Below, piece by piece: positions 49,127 through 58,171 of a DNA stretch of 64,000 nucleotides. Origin of the DNA: Streptomyces sp. NRRL F-6676 (GTDB lineage: Bacteria > Actinomycetota > Actinomycetes > Streptomycetales > Streptomycetaceae); NCBI RefSeq assembly GCF_000725625.1, contig NZ_JOHS01000010.1, positions 1 to 64,000 of the forward strand, written 5' to 3'. Numbering within the stretch: position 1 is the stretch's first letter; each line of letters opens with the position of its first letter. A program made the translations under genes and the position numbers. Under the pieces are notes generated by a model, which saw only the letters and a program-made list of their open reading frames with translations, did no database searches and was not told where the DNA came from.

Positions 49127-49720
49127 TCAGTCGCGGGCCGCCAGGCCGGCGAGGAGGAGGGTGCAGACGGACTGGAGGGCGGCTTCGGTTCCGGGGGACT
49201 GCCAGTCGGGGGCGTGGGCGGGGTGGTGGTAGGCCATCGTGGCGTCGAACAGGGTTTTCGCCGTGGCGGTGGGGTTGGTGGGAGCGAAGTCGCCGGTGCG
49301 GATGCCGTCGGCGATGATGCCGCTCAGTTGTTCGAGGAGGTCGGCCACGTGGTCCGTGGCGGCGGCTCTGTGTTCGGCGACCAGGATGCGGTGGGTGGCG
49401 AAGAGTTCGGGGTCCTCGCACGTCATGTTCCGTTTGCACGTGAAGAGTGCGGTGAGCCAGGCGCGCACGCGGTCGGGGGGTGCCAGGCTGGTGTCCCGCG
49501 CCAGGGGACCCAGGCCCTCGTGGGTGCGGCTGATGAAGCGCCGGGTCACGGCCTCCCGCAGCGCAGCCTTGGACGGGAAGTGCCGGTAGACGGTGGCGTG
49601 GCTGACGCCTAGGGCCCGGGCCACGTCCCGCACCGTGGCCTTCTCGGGGCCGTGGCGGCGCAGGACGGCCTCGGTGGCGGTCAGGATGGCCTCGGCGTCC
49701 AGCGGGTGTGCGGTGGTCAT
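49127..49720 (-). CDS. TetR family regulator
   Basis: HTH: ILTATEAVLRRHGPEKATVRDVARALGVSHATVYRHFPSKAALREAV, canonical. The C-terminal helical domain begins LAPPDRVRAWLTALFTCKRNMTCEDPELF, typical of the YbiH/TetR_C-like group. It reads toward the oxidoreductase remnant, which may once have been its target. The ligand is unknown. Confidence 0.92.
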   Translation of the reverse strand: MTTAHPLDAEAILTATEAVLRRHGPEKATVRDVARALGVSHATVYRHFPSKAALREAVTRRFISRTHEGLGPLARDTSLAPPDRVRAWLTALFTCKRNMTCEDPELFATHRILVAEHRAAATDHVADLLEQLSGIIADGIRTGDFAPTNPTATAKTLFDATMAYHHPAHAPDWQSPGTEAALQSVCTLLLAGLAARD

Positions 49721-49857
49721 CGGTGCTCGCCGCCGTCGTTCAGAGGGGTGTTCGACTTCCTCATGGGGTTCAGATTCTCATGGTGTCCGGTCCGGATGCC
49801 GGGGCCGGACGCCGGGGTCGGTGCCGACGGTGCGGTGCCGACGGTGCCGTGCCGCGC

Positions 49858-50766
49858 TCAGAAGACCGCGAGCGGGTTCACCGGGACGCCGGTCAGGCCG
49901 TGGACGCGTGGCGGGGCGACCGTGAGGAGGAAGGCGTAGCGGCCCAGTTCCGCGCAGGTGGCGGCGAGGTCGTCCACATGGGCGGCGTCGATCAGGGGCA
50001 TGCCCAGCAGGGGCAGGCCGACTCCGTGCAGCGGGGCGGGGCAGGCGGGGTCGAGCGGGGGGTGTGCGTCGCCCATGTCGCCGGCGTAGAGGGAGGCCCC
50101 GCGGGCGTGCATCCATCGCACGGCGTCCAGGCTCATGCCCGGCATCGGGCGGGTGGGGTCGGGGGTCATGGGCCAGCCGCAGCGCACGACCAGGGCGTCG
50201 CCGGATTCCAGCGTGACGCCCTCGCGCTCCTCGGCCGCCTCCAGATCGCGGGGGGTTACCGCGTGGCCGCTGGGCAGCGGGCCGTCGGCGGCCAGGTCGA
50301 GCAGGACGCCGCGGGTGGCGAACCCGTCGGCGAACGCGGTCGTGGAGCCGTGCCGGGCGCCGGCCGGCGTCACGCTCTCGTCCAGCGGACGGCCCGGGTA
50401 GACCTGCCCCTCGCGCGGCATGTGCGCCAGGGCGTCGAGGTGCGTGGAGCGCGGGTGGTGGTTGGTGACGATCATGACTTCGGCCGTCGCCATCGCCGGT
50501 GAGCCGGTGTACACCAGCACCTGCTGGACCGGCGAGGCGTCCTGGGTGGTGGGCGCGAAGGGGCCGCTGAGGAGCGGCGTCGGCCGGATCGGCAGCGCGA
50601 GCGAGACCGTGCGGCCCGAGTGGACCTCGGCGGCGCCCCTGGCCCGGGCTTCGTCGGTGATCAGGTTGAGCGTGCCGCGCTCGTCGTCCTCACCCCAGCG
50701 GCCCCGGTTGCTGGGCAGTTCGTGCGCGTCGGCGGTCGGGATCGCTCCCGCGTCGTGTGTGTCCAT
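49858..50766 (-). CDS. Cyclase family protein (kynurenine formamidase-like)
   Basis: Metal-dependent hydrolase of the KynB/cyclase group: RGTLNLITDEARARGAAEVHSGRTVSLALPI opening and the metal motif STHLDALAHMPREGQVY (HxD...H pattern), then ALVVRCGWP. In other members this activity opens an aryl formamide or related ring. Downstream residues DMGDAHPPLDP and PLIDAAHVDDLAATCAELGRY fit the family. ATG 50766. It is next to, and may be transcribed with, the broken hydrolase at 50870-51622. Confidence 0.88.
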   Translation of the reverse strand: MDTHDAGAIPTADAHELPSNRGRWGEDDERGTLNLITDEARARGAAEVHSGRTVSLALPIRPTPLLSGPFAPTTQDASPVQQVLVYTGSPAMATAEVMIVTNHHPRSTHLDALAHMPREGQVYPGRPLDESVTPAGARHGSTTAFADGFATRGVLLDLAADGPLPSGHAVTPRDLEAAEEREGVTLESGDALVVRCGWPMTPDPTRPMPGMSLDAVRWMHARGASLYAGDMGDAHPPLDPACPAPLHGVGLPLLGMPLIDAAHVDDLAATCAELGRYAFLLTVAPPRVHGLTGVPVNPLAVF

Positions 50767-50869
50767 GCCGATGACCGTACGAGGTGGGGGGTACGGATTT
50801 CATAAGGCGTACTCCGTACACCCCGATCACACCCCCGTCCGGCGAGCTCGGCCAGGGCCGCCAGGGCCG

Positions 50870-51622
50870 TTACAGGCTGCTCCAGAAATTCGACAGCACG
50901 CGGGCCGCCTTCGCCGGGTCCTGAAGCATCCACCAGTGACCGAGCCCGTCGAGGTCGACGGCGGACGCGCCGGCACGCCGGGCGGCGCGGTGGCGGAGGG
51001 CGACGCTGCCGGCCGTGTCGTCCTCGGTGGCGACGGGGACCAGACCCGGCCGGGCAGCGGCCGCGGGCAGACCGCGGCCGCGCTCGGTCAACACCGCCGG
51101 GGGTACGGACCGGTACAGAGCGAGAATGGCCTTGCCCATCTCCGGGCCCTGGCCGAGGGCCACCTCGCCGGCGGTCGGCTCGGGGATGCCCCACTCGACC
51201 ATGCGTGCCGCCCGCTCCTCGGCGTCTCCCGAGAAGAGTTGCTCGACGTGACGCTCCCCGTCGCCCGGCGTCTGCCAGAGTTTCGCGATCTCGTGCCAGG
51301 TGAAGTCCGGCTCGTAACCGCCGATGGTGTCGCTGACCCAGCTGCGGAGCAGGTCGGGGCGGGCCATCGCCACCTCCAGGGCGAACCCTCCGCCGAAGTC
51401 GTGGCCGACGAGGTCGACGGGCGCCTCGAACCGTGACAGCTCGTCGATGAGCCAGTCCCGGTAGTCGACGAACGTGGCGCCGAAGTCGGGGGGAAGCGGT
51501 GCGCCGAAGCCCGGAGGGGAGAGCAGGACCGTCTCCTGCCGCTGGGACGGGGACTACTCGTTGATCAGCGGCGTCCACACCGCGGAGGTCACAGGAACGC
51601 CGTTGACGAAGACAATGGTCAT
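50870..51622 (-). pseudogene. Alpha/beta hydrolase with in-frame TAG (GHDFGG nucleophile elbow)
   Basis: From ATG 51622 (MTIVFVNGVPVTSAVWTPLINE) translation meets TAG at 51554-51556 (codon 23), then the same frame continues SPSQRQETVLLSPPGFGAP and LVGHDFGGGFALEVAMARPDLL to a stop at 50870, 250 codons in all. The elbow GHDFGG has Asp as nucleophile, as in epoxide hydrolases and haloalkane dehalogenases. A restart at ATG 51373 would lack the elbow. A nonsense mutation, or sequence error, is the simplest reading. Confidence 0.7.
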
Positions 51623-51665
51623 ACGTGCATGTCAGCAGCGGCCGGGGGCGGCCGTCCAAGACCCG

Positions 51666-51947
51666 TTTCGCACCTCGTCATGCGGCAACCGCATAACGGT
51701 GGGCTGCGGACGCGTGCGTCCCGATCTGGATCGGCGGCTCGAACCCCGGCCGGGCGCCGATGTCGAACGCCCATACGTCTGATTCCCGTTCCCGTCCCTG
51801 GCCCCGTCCCCGTCCCCGTTCCTGGCACTGTCCCCGTCCCTGGCCCCGTCGTGCGGTCCCCGCTCCCGTCCGGTCCCCTCCTGTCCGTCCGGTCCCCTTC
51901 GGCTGGTGCCCTCCCGTTATGCGATCCGCCTATGACGGGTTGCGAAA
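51666..51947. repeat. 34-bp imperfect inverted repeats flanking a GTCCCC-rich segment
   Basis: 51666-51699 (opens TTTCGCACCTCGTCATGCGG) and 51914-51947 match as inverted repeats at 26 of 34 positions. The first holds its own palindrome ATGCGG-CAA-CCGCAT. Between them is a CCCGTCCCC-type low-complexity tract. This fills the 369-bp gap between the divergent broken hydrolase and the SDR gene; two identical operators for a divergent pair, or termini of a small non-autonomous element, are both possible. Confidence 0.55.
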
Positions 51948-51991
51948 GAGGTCTTGGACGGCGTCGCCCGGCGGACGGTTGTGTGGGCCGC

Positions 51992-52816
51992 ATGACCGTG
52001 GACTACCGTGCACAGACCGTCCTGCTCACCGGGGCCAGCTCCGGGATCGGAGCCTCCTTCGCGAAAGCGCTGGCCGCACGCGGTGCGAATCTCGTCGTCG
52101 TGGCCAGGCGCGCCGAGCGGCTGGAAGCGATGGCGGACGATCTGCGCCGCACCACCGATGCCCGTATCGAGGTGGTCCCGGCCGACCTCTCCCGCCCGAC
52201 CGCCGCACACGAGCTGCAGCAGGCGGTCGCCGACCGGGGCATCCGCGTCACGAGCCTGATCAACAATGCCGGGCTCGGCTCGTTCGCGCTGTTCCCCGGT
52301 GGTGATCCTGGACGGCTCGCCACCGAAATCGCCGTCGATGCCATCGCGCCGGTGCGGCTCGCCGCGGAGTTCCTGCCGCAGATGGTGGACGCGGGCAACG
52401 GCTTCCTCGTCAACCTCACGAGCGTCTCGGCCTACTTCCCGTCTCCCCGGATGGCCGTCTACGGCGCCTCGAAGGCGTTCGTGCTCAGCTTCACCGAATC
52501 ACTGTGGACGGAGCTGCGCGGTACCGGCCTCACCGTGTTCGCCGTCGCGCCCGGTGCCACCGACACCGAGTTCACCACCGGGATGGGGGCGGACGCCGGG
52601 GTACTGACCGCCGGGAAGCTGCGCAAGCCCGAGGACGTCGTCACCACCGCACTGCGCCACCTCGAGCGCCGCAACCCCGGCCCGACCGTCATCGACGGAC
52701 GCTTCAACCAGGTCGGCGTCCTCATGAGCCGGCTCATGAGCCGACGCCGGAACGCCCTGATGATGGCACGTGTCTTCAACCCCGACCGCCGCTCCCCTTC
52801 ACGGCCCGCCGGGTGA
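51992..52816 (+). CDS. SDR family oxidoreductase
   Basis: Classical SDR, 274 residues: TGASSGIGASFAKALAARGANLVVVARR (TGxxxGIG and Arg specific for NADPH), NNAG in SLINNAGLGSFALF, Ser in LTSVSAYFPSPRMAVYGASKAF with YxxxK (YGASK), then PGATDTEF. The ATG at 51992 begins MTVDYRAQTVLLTG; its ribosome-binding site is weak. The C-terminal RRRNALMMARVFNP fits the DltE-like group. The substrate is unknown. Confidence 0.9.
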   Translation: MTVDYRAQTVLLTGASSGIGASFAKALAARGANLVVVARRAERLEAMADDLRRTTDARIEVVPADLSRPTAAHELQQAVADRGIRVTSLINNAGLGSFALFPGGDPGRLATEIAVDAIAPVRLAAEFLPQMVDAGNGFLVNLTSVSAYFPSPRMAVYGASKAFVLSFTESLWTELRGTGLTVFAVAPGATDTEFTTGMGADAGVLTAGKLRKPEDVVTTALRHLERRNPGPTVIDGRFNQVGVLMSRLMSRRRNALMMARVFNPDRRSPSRPAG

Positions 52817-52864
52817 CTCGGCGCGCGGGTGAGCTAACGCGTGGAGTCGCCGTCGCAGTGGGGG

Positions 52865-53329
52865 TCAGGGGGCGGCCGGGGTCGTGTGCAGGAGCGCGAG
52901 TGCTGCCAGCACCGGGCCGCAGGCCGTGAACGTCGCGCACCACAGCAGGTTCGCTGTGGGGGAGTACGCCTTCGCCGTGCGGATGATCACCGCGCGGCGG
53001 GGGTTTCGCGGGTCGTAGCGGAGGTGTACGGGGGTGCCGCGGTGCAGGGCGTGGGGAGAGGCGTGGTTGAGGGGGACCTCGCGGTAGGTGTGGGTGGCGG
53101 GGGCGTGTGGGTGGCCCAACGGTGGGGCCTGGTAGCGGACTTGGGGTGCGTGGTACGAGGGGCCCACGCGGCGGGCGTCGTTGGCCACCTCGCCCTCCGT
53201 GCGGATGCCCGGAACGCCGAGCAGCCGCAGGGAGCGGCGGGCGCGCAGGGCGGCTCGGGTGCCGTGGGCGCCGATCACTGTCCAGAGGGCGGCGAGGAGG
53301 AGGGCGAGGGGGAGCCAGGGGTGGTTCAT
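52865..53329 (-). CDS. DUF3592-like membrane protein
   Basis: 154 residues: an N-terminal membrane helix (WLPLALLLAALWTVIGAHG), a beta domain with the DUF3592 pattern YHAPQVRYQAP...VHLRYDPRNPRRAVII, and a C-terminal membrane helix (LLWCATFTACGPVLAALALL). Conserved in actinobacteria, function unknown. It is downstream of the SDR gene on the opposite strand with a 48-bp gap. Confidence 0.8.
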   Translation of the reverse strand: MNHPWLPLALLLAALWTVIGAHGTRAALRARRSLRLLGVPGIRTEGEVANDARRVGPSYHAPQVRYQAPPLGHPHAPATHTYREVPLNHASPHALHRGTPVHLRYDPRNPRRAVIIRTAKAYSPTANLLWCATFTACGPVLAALALLHTTPAAP

Positions 53330-53395
53330 CGGCGGTTGGGTCCCCCTCCGTCCGCTGTTCTTGCCGCGCCCCTCGTCAGCGCGCGGTGACAGTCG

Positions 53396-54412
53396 CTACG
53401 CCTGCGTTCCGTGGCACGTCTCGTACGGGGCGCCCGACGTGCACCAGCAGGCCGTGCCGCGCTGCGGGGGCCACGGGGTGGCGCGGCCGCGGGCCGCCAG
53501 GGTGGTGGCGTACTGGGGGAGCAGGGCCGGGTCCGACGGGGACGTCGCCTCGGAGGCGGCGAAGGCCTCGTAGGAGGGGACCGTGCCGGTGACGATGCCC
53601 AGGTTGGGGGTGCCGGAGGCGGACAGTTCGCGCAGCGAGCGCTCCGTCGTCGCCAGGTGCTCCTCGTGCGAGGGGTACTCCGTCTCCAGCGTCGGGTACG
53701 CCGCCAGCAGTTCCGTCAGCTCCCCCTTCGGCCAGTGCAGCACCGCCACCGGGAACGGGCGGGACAGCTCCTGGCGGTACGCGCCCAGCTCCGCGCGCAG
53801 ACGGGAGATCTCCGCCTGAAGCTCCGCCGGGTTGTCCGAGCCGAGGGACCAGATCCGCTTGGGATCGTGCAGCTCGTCGAGGGAGACGGGGAGGTCGTGC
53901 AGGGTGTCGGCCAGCAGATCCCACTCGTCGTGCGCCGCGCCCAGCATGCGGCGCACCCGGTGGCGGCCGAAGAGAAGGGGGTGCGTGGACCGCGGCGGTT
54001 CCGTCTCCCCGGCGATCAGCAGCGTGGCGCCCTCGGTGAACGTCTCCTGCGCCGCCTGGAGTTCGTCGTGCTGCTCCAGGGACTCCGCGACGATCACCCA
54101 TGCGGCCGGATCACGCGGGGCGGCCGCGCGGACGCCGTCGATGATCGCGCGTGCCTCGGCCTCGTGGCCGTACTCCCACAGGTTCGACGCCTTCAGGGCG
54201 CGGACGAGGTGGGGGTTCTCCAGGGGATGGGAGGAGGCGAGCAGGCGGTCGTAGAGCGCGGTGGCGGCGGGGCGGTCGCCGGACAGTTCCCGGTGGGCGG
54301 CGGCCTGCAACAGCAGGGCCTCGGCGTCCTCCGGGTACAGGCCGGCGGTCCGCTCCAGGCGGGCCGCCTCCGTGGGGTGGTCGACGTTTTCGGCAGGCGT
54401 GTCGGGGCGCAT
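53396..54412 (-). CDS. TPR-like protein with C-terminal SEC-C motif
   Basis: 339 residues. The first ~150 residues are helical repeats (EDAEALLLQAAAHRELSGDRPAATALYDRLLASSHPLENPHLVRALKASNLWEYGHEAEARAII), TPR-like. A GHR/LRR-like middle follows. The end has CWCTSGAPYETCHGTQ, a zinc-binding SEC-C motif as on SecA and UPF0149 proteins. Start ATG 54412 (MRPDTPAEN) is chosen over 54457 without ribosome-binding evidence. Its role is unknown; a binding or quality-control function is conceivable. Confidence 0.75.
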   Translation of the reverse strand: MRPDTPAENVDHPTEAARLERTAGLYPEDAEALLLQAAAHRELSGDRPAATALYDRLLASSHPLENPHLVRALKASNLWEYGHEAEARAIIDGVRAAAPRDPAAWVIVAESLEQHDELQAAQETFTEGATLLIAGETEPPRSTHPLLFGRHRVRRMLGAAHDEWDLLADTLHDLPVSLDELHDPKRIWSLGSDNPAELQAEISRLRAELGAYRQELSRPFPVAVLHWPKGELTELLAAYPTLETEYPSHEEHLATTERSLRELSASGTPNLGIVTGTVPSYEAFAASEATSPSDPALLPQYATTLAARGRATPWPPQRGTACWCTSGAPYETCHGTQA

Positions 54413-54474
54413 GGAGGACACGGTACGCCCGGGGGGTGACATTGCAGAGGGGGTCACTGCGCCCCCACTCCTTG

Positions 54475-54620
54475 TCTTACGTGGGGCTCCGCCCCCTGGT
54501 CCCCGGCGGGACGGCGCCTTTGAGCTCGGGGGGTTCGGCGGGTGCGGGTGCGGTGTGGCTTGTCGCGCAGTTCCCCGCGCCCCTTAAGGGACGCCCCTGC
54601 GGGGCGCCCCCCCCACGCGC
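54475..54620. repeat. Modular intergenic repeat, copy 2
   Basis: It has the modules CTTGTCGCGCAGTTCCCCGC and GCGGGACGGCGCCTTTGAGC and a CCCTGCGGGGCGCCCC hairpin. It sits immediately after the MFS gene stop at 54624. Confidence 0.65.
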
Positions 54621-54623
54621 GCC

Positions 54624-55886
54624 CTACTTCAATGTCGCCACCGTTGCCGCGCCCGCCCCCGCCAGCGCCACCGAGACCAGCATGGCCGCGTTCGCGCCGT
54701 GGGAGAGGGAGCCGGAGGACGTGACCAGGGCTATCGTCAGGGCGACGCCCGCGCAGGAACCGATGTAGCGGAAGGTCTGCTGGGCGCCGGAACCCATGGC
54801 CGCGCGGTCCGGGGGGACCGAGTCGACCGAGACCAGGGGGAGCGCGGCGTTGAGCAGGCCGCTGCCCACGCCGCTCACCACCAGGCCGGGCAGCAGCCGG
54901 GTCCAGGAACCCGCGCCGAACGCGCCCAGCATGGTCAGGACGCCCACCGCGTGCAGGACGAAGCCCAGGGCCAGCTGGTGGCGCGCGGCCACCCGGCCCG
55001 AAAGCCGCTTCGCCTGGAGCGCGACCGCGAACGACAGCCCGGACCACAGCAGGATCAGCCACGCCGAGTCCAGCACCGTCAGGCCCATGCCTCGCTGGAG
55101 CAGCGCGGGCAGATAGCTGAACATGCCGATCACCGCGAGGCCCGTGAACAGTCCGGCCGCCGACGAGCCGAGGAAGCGCGGCCGGCGCAGCAGGGAGAGG
55201 TCGATCATCGGCGTGCGGGAGTGGTGTTCGACCAGACCGAAGACGGCGAGCAGGACGACGGCCGCGGCCAGCAGCAGCCACACCGGGGTGCGCAGCCAGC
55301 CGTCGCGGCCCAGGGTGAGCGCGGCGACCAGGGAGACCAGCGCGAGGCTGAAGACGGCGGCGCCGGACAGGTCGGGTCGGCCGCCGCGCGGGGCGCGGGA
55401 CTCCGTGAGCGTCCGGGTGCCGAGCACGGCGATCACCAGCGCGGCGGCGCCGAGGACGCCGTAGACGAGCCGCCAGCCCGGCAGGGCGCCGGCGAGCATC
55501 GGGCCCACCGCGGTGCCTCCGCTGACGAACGCGCCCCACACGCCGGTCGCGTGCAGCCGTTCGCGCGGGGTCGGGAAGGCGTGGACGAGGAGGCCGAGGC
55601 TGCTGGCGAGCAGGGCCGCGCTCGCCGCGCCCTGGGCCACGCGGGCCAGCGTGAACAGCCAGGTGGAGCCGGCGAGGGCGCCCAGCGCCGTGGTGATGCC
55701 GAGGGCGAGGATGCCGGCCAGGAAGACGCGGCGCCGGCCGTAGTCGTCGGCCAGGCTGCCCGCGACCAGCAGCAGTGCGGCGAGGCCGAGCGGGGTGCCG
55801 TTGAGCAGCCACGCCTGGGCCGACAGGGAGGTGTGCAGGGCGGCGGCGGTGTCGGGCAGCGTCACCAGCGGAACGGTGTAGGTCAT
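54624..55886 (-). CDS. MFS drug/metabolite transporter (start uncertain)
   Basis: DHA1/14-helix-type MFS: PDTAAALHTSLSAQAWLLNGTPLGLAALLLVAGSLADDYGRRRVFL (motif A DDYGRRR), AFPTPRERLHATGVWG, and RPRFLGSSAAGLFTGLAVIGMFSYLPALLQR. About 12 helices. The frame stays open to 56060, and AATLALTSAATATALMTYTVPL is the first helix, but there is no ATG, GTG or TTG before ATG 55886, which would cut into it. CTG initiation or a lost start is possible. It is divergent from an HxlR regulator, its likely repressor. Confidence 0.82.
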   Translation of the reverse strand: MTYTVPLVTLPDTAAALHTSLSAQAWLLNGTPLGLAALLLVAGSLADDYGRRRVFLAGILALGITTALGALAGSTWLFTLARVAQGAASAALLASSLGLLVHAFPTPRERLHATGVWGAFVSGGTAVGPMLAGALPGWRLVYGVLGAAALVIAVLGTRTLTESRAPRGGRPDLSGAAVFSLALVSLVAALTLGRDGWLRTPVWLLLAAAVVLLAVFGLVEHHSRTPMIDLSLLRRPRFLGSSAAGLFTGLAVIGMFSYLPALLQRGMGLTVLDSAWLILLWSGLSFAVALQAKRLSGRVAARHQLALGFVLHAVGVLTMLGAFGAGSWTRLLPGLVVSGVGSGLLNAALPLVSVDSVPPDRAAMGSGAQQTFRYIGSCAGVALTIALVTSSGSLSHGANAAMLVSVALAGAGAATVATLK

Positions 55887-56058
55887 CAGCGCGGTGGCCG
55901 TGGCGGCGCTGGTCAGGGCGAGGGTGGCGGCCGGGCGCGGGGTGGCGGGCGGGGCGGGGGAAGGGGGCGCGGCGGGGGTGGACGCGACGGGCCTGTCCTT
56001 CGGTTGCGTGGGCGGGCAGCGGGCAGCGGGCAGCGGGCGTCGGGCTCGAACCAGGTGA

Positions 56059-56118
56059 GTTCAATGAACGAACCTTCGATGGGCGCGACCCTAGCACGGT
56101 AGGTTCGGTCATCGAACC
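56059..56118. promoter_or_regulatory. HxlR-type operators between MFS and regulator
   Basis: GTTCAATGAAC (56059-56069) and GGTTCG-N5-CGAACC (56102-56118) are inverted repeats of related half-sites (GTTC/GAAC) in the gap between the divergent genes. The second lies 31 bp before the regulator start. Confidence 0.6.
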
Positions 56119-56148
56119 AAGGGTGGGGAAAGTGGTTACAGTAGAGGC

Positions 56149-56700
56149 ATGGCACTGGGCAAGGACTACGCGACACAGGAGTGCTCGCTCGCCACGGCAC
56201 TCGAAGTCATCGGCGAGCGGTGGACTCTGCTGATCGTGCGCGACGCGCTCTACGGCGTGCGGCGGTACAACGACTTCCTCACCCACCTCGGCGTCCCGCG
56301 CGCCGTCCTCGCCACGCGGCTCCAGACGCTGATCGCCCACGGTGTCCTCGAGAAGCGGCGGTACCAGCAGTCGCCGCCGCGCGACGAGTACGTGCTCACC
56401 GCGCGCGGCCTCGCGCTGTGGCCCACGGTGCGGGCGCTGGGCCTGTGGGGGCGGCAGCACCTCGCGGGGCCGCAGCTCCGCGTCTTCCGGCACGCCACCT
56501 GCGGCACGGACCAGGAGCTCGGCCCGTACGGCGAATGCCCCGCCTGCGGCACGGCCGTCCCCGTCGAGGACGTCGAAATGCTCCCGGGCCCCGGCCTCGA
56601 CCCCCACCCCGCCGACCCCGTCGGCCGCGCCCTGCTCCACCCGAGACGCCTCCTGCAACCGTTCACGACGGAGCCCGAGACGGCCGACGATCGGGTATAA
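56149..56700 (+). CDS. HxlR family transcriptional regulator
   Basis: Winged-helix regulator: CSLATALEVIGERWTLLIVRDALYGVRRYNDFLTHLGVPRAVLATRLQTLIAHGVLEKRRYQ is the standard HxlR core. The C-terminal ~80 residues carry a CGTDQELGPYGECPACGTAV zinc-ribbon-like segment, more than typical for the family (~120 aa), with a Pro-rich tail. Probably represses the divergent MFS gene and itself. Confidence 0.92.
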   Translation: MALGKDYATQECSLATALEVIGERWTLLIVRDALYGVRRYNDFLTHLGVPRAVLATRLQTLIAHGVLEKRRYQQSPPRDEYVLTARGLALWPTVRALGLWGRQHLAGPQLRVFRHATCGTDQELGPYGECPACGTAVPVEDVEMLPGPGLDPHPADPVGRALLHPRRLLQPFTTEPETADDRV

Positions 56701-56746
56701 CGAACAGACGTACGGCGGAACGGGAAGCGGGGAGGGGAGGGGGCCG

Positions 56747-57079
56747 ATGTCGGTGTCACGTCGTAACCGGGCGCGCCTTCGGCCCGCCGTCGCGCCGCTG
56801 CTTCCGCTGCTCCTCGTGCTCCTCCAGGCCGCCGTGCTCGACGCCGGCGGGCTGCCCGCCGCCGTCGCCCTCGCCGCCACCACCGCCGCGGTCGGTGCCG
56901 CCCTCGTCGCCTGCGCGGTCCTCGCCGCGCGCTGCGCGCCCGCCGTGCCGCCGACGCGCGTGCGCACGACGATGCGCGACCGCGCGCACCGTACGGCGTT
57001 CCTGCCGCAGCGGGACCCCGACGCCTCCGGCCGCGCCCGGCCCCGGGCACCCGGACACGCCCTCCCGGCGACCGCGTAG
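56747..57079 (+). CDS. DUF6412 membrane protein
   Basis: 110 residues with a basic start (SVSRRNRARLRP), two hydrophobic helices (VAPLLPLLLVLLQAAVLDAG and LAATTAAVGAALVACAVLAA) and a basic, Pro/Ala-rich tail containing RTAFLPQRDPDASGRARPR, the DUF6412 pattern. ATG 56747 is preceded by GGAGGGGAGGGGG. It pairs with a YidC/Oxa1-family gene, as is common in Streptomyces. Confidence 0.75.
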   Translation: MSVSRRNRARLRPAVAPLLPLLLVLLQAAVLDAGGLPAAVALAATTAAVGAALVACAVLAARCAPAVPPTRVRTTMRDRAHRTAFLPQRDPDASGRARPRAPGHALPATA

Positions 57080-57227
57080 GAAACCTCGGACCCCGGAACC
57101 CCGGATTCACGGATTAAGGGCACTCCGTGCCTGGATCCGCTGTGCCCGGATCCGTCGTGCCCCTGCGCGGATCGTCATGCCGACACGCAGTCACATCCGG
57201 CACGACGAGAGCCCCGGAGGGTTCCCC

Positions 57228-58012
<785 letters not shown>

Positions 58013-58016
<4 letters not shown>

Positions 58017-58171
58017 CCGGGGTGCCGAGCCTAGCGTTGTACCGCGCGAGCCTGGCCCTCGACTTCGGTGATCCCGTCGATCTGACCCGGACGCCGGTCG
58101 GCCTCAAGCTCACGACGGACGAGTTCCCCCGCGAGGGCGGGGAAGCGGCGGCGGTTACAGCCGGACCGTGA
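58013..58171 (+). CDS. Possible 52-residue protein coupled to the YidC gene
   Basis: GTG 58013 overlaps the YidC stop as GTGA. It encodes VTGVPSLALYRASLALDFGDPVDLTRTPVG..., with mainly G/C third positions (about 85 percent by count), and overlaps the convergent oxidoreductase end by 17 bp. No family is recognised. It could be a real coupled gene or a remnant. Confidence 0.3.
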
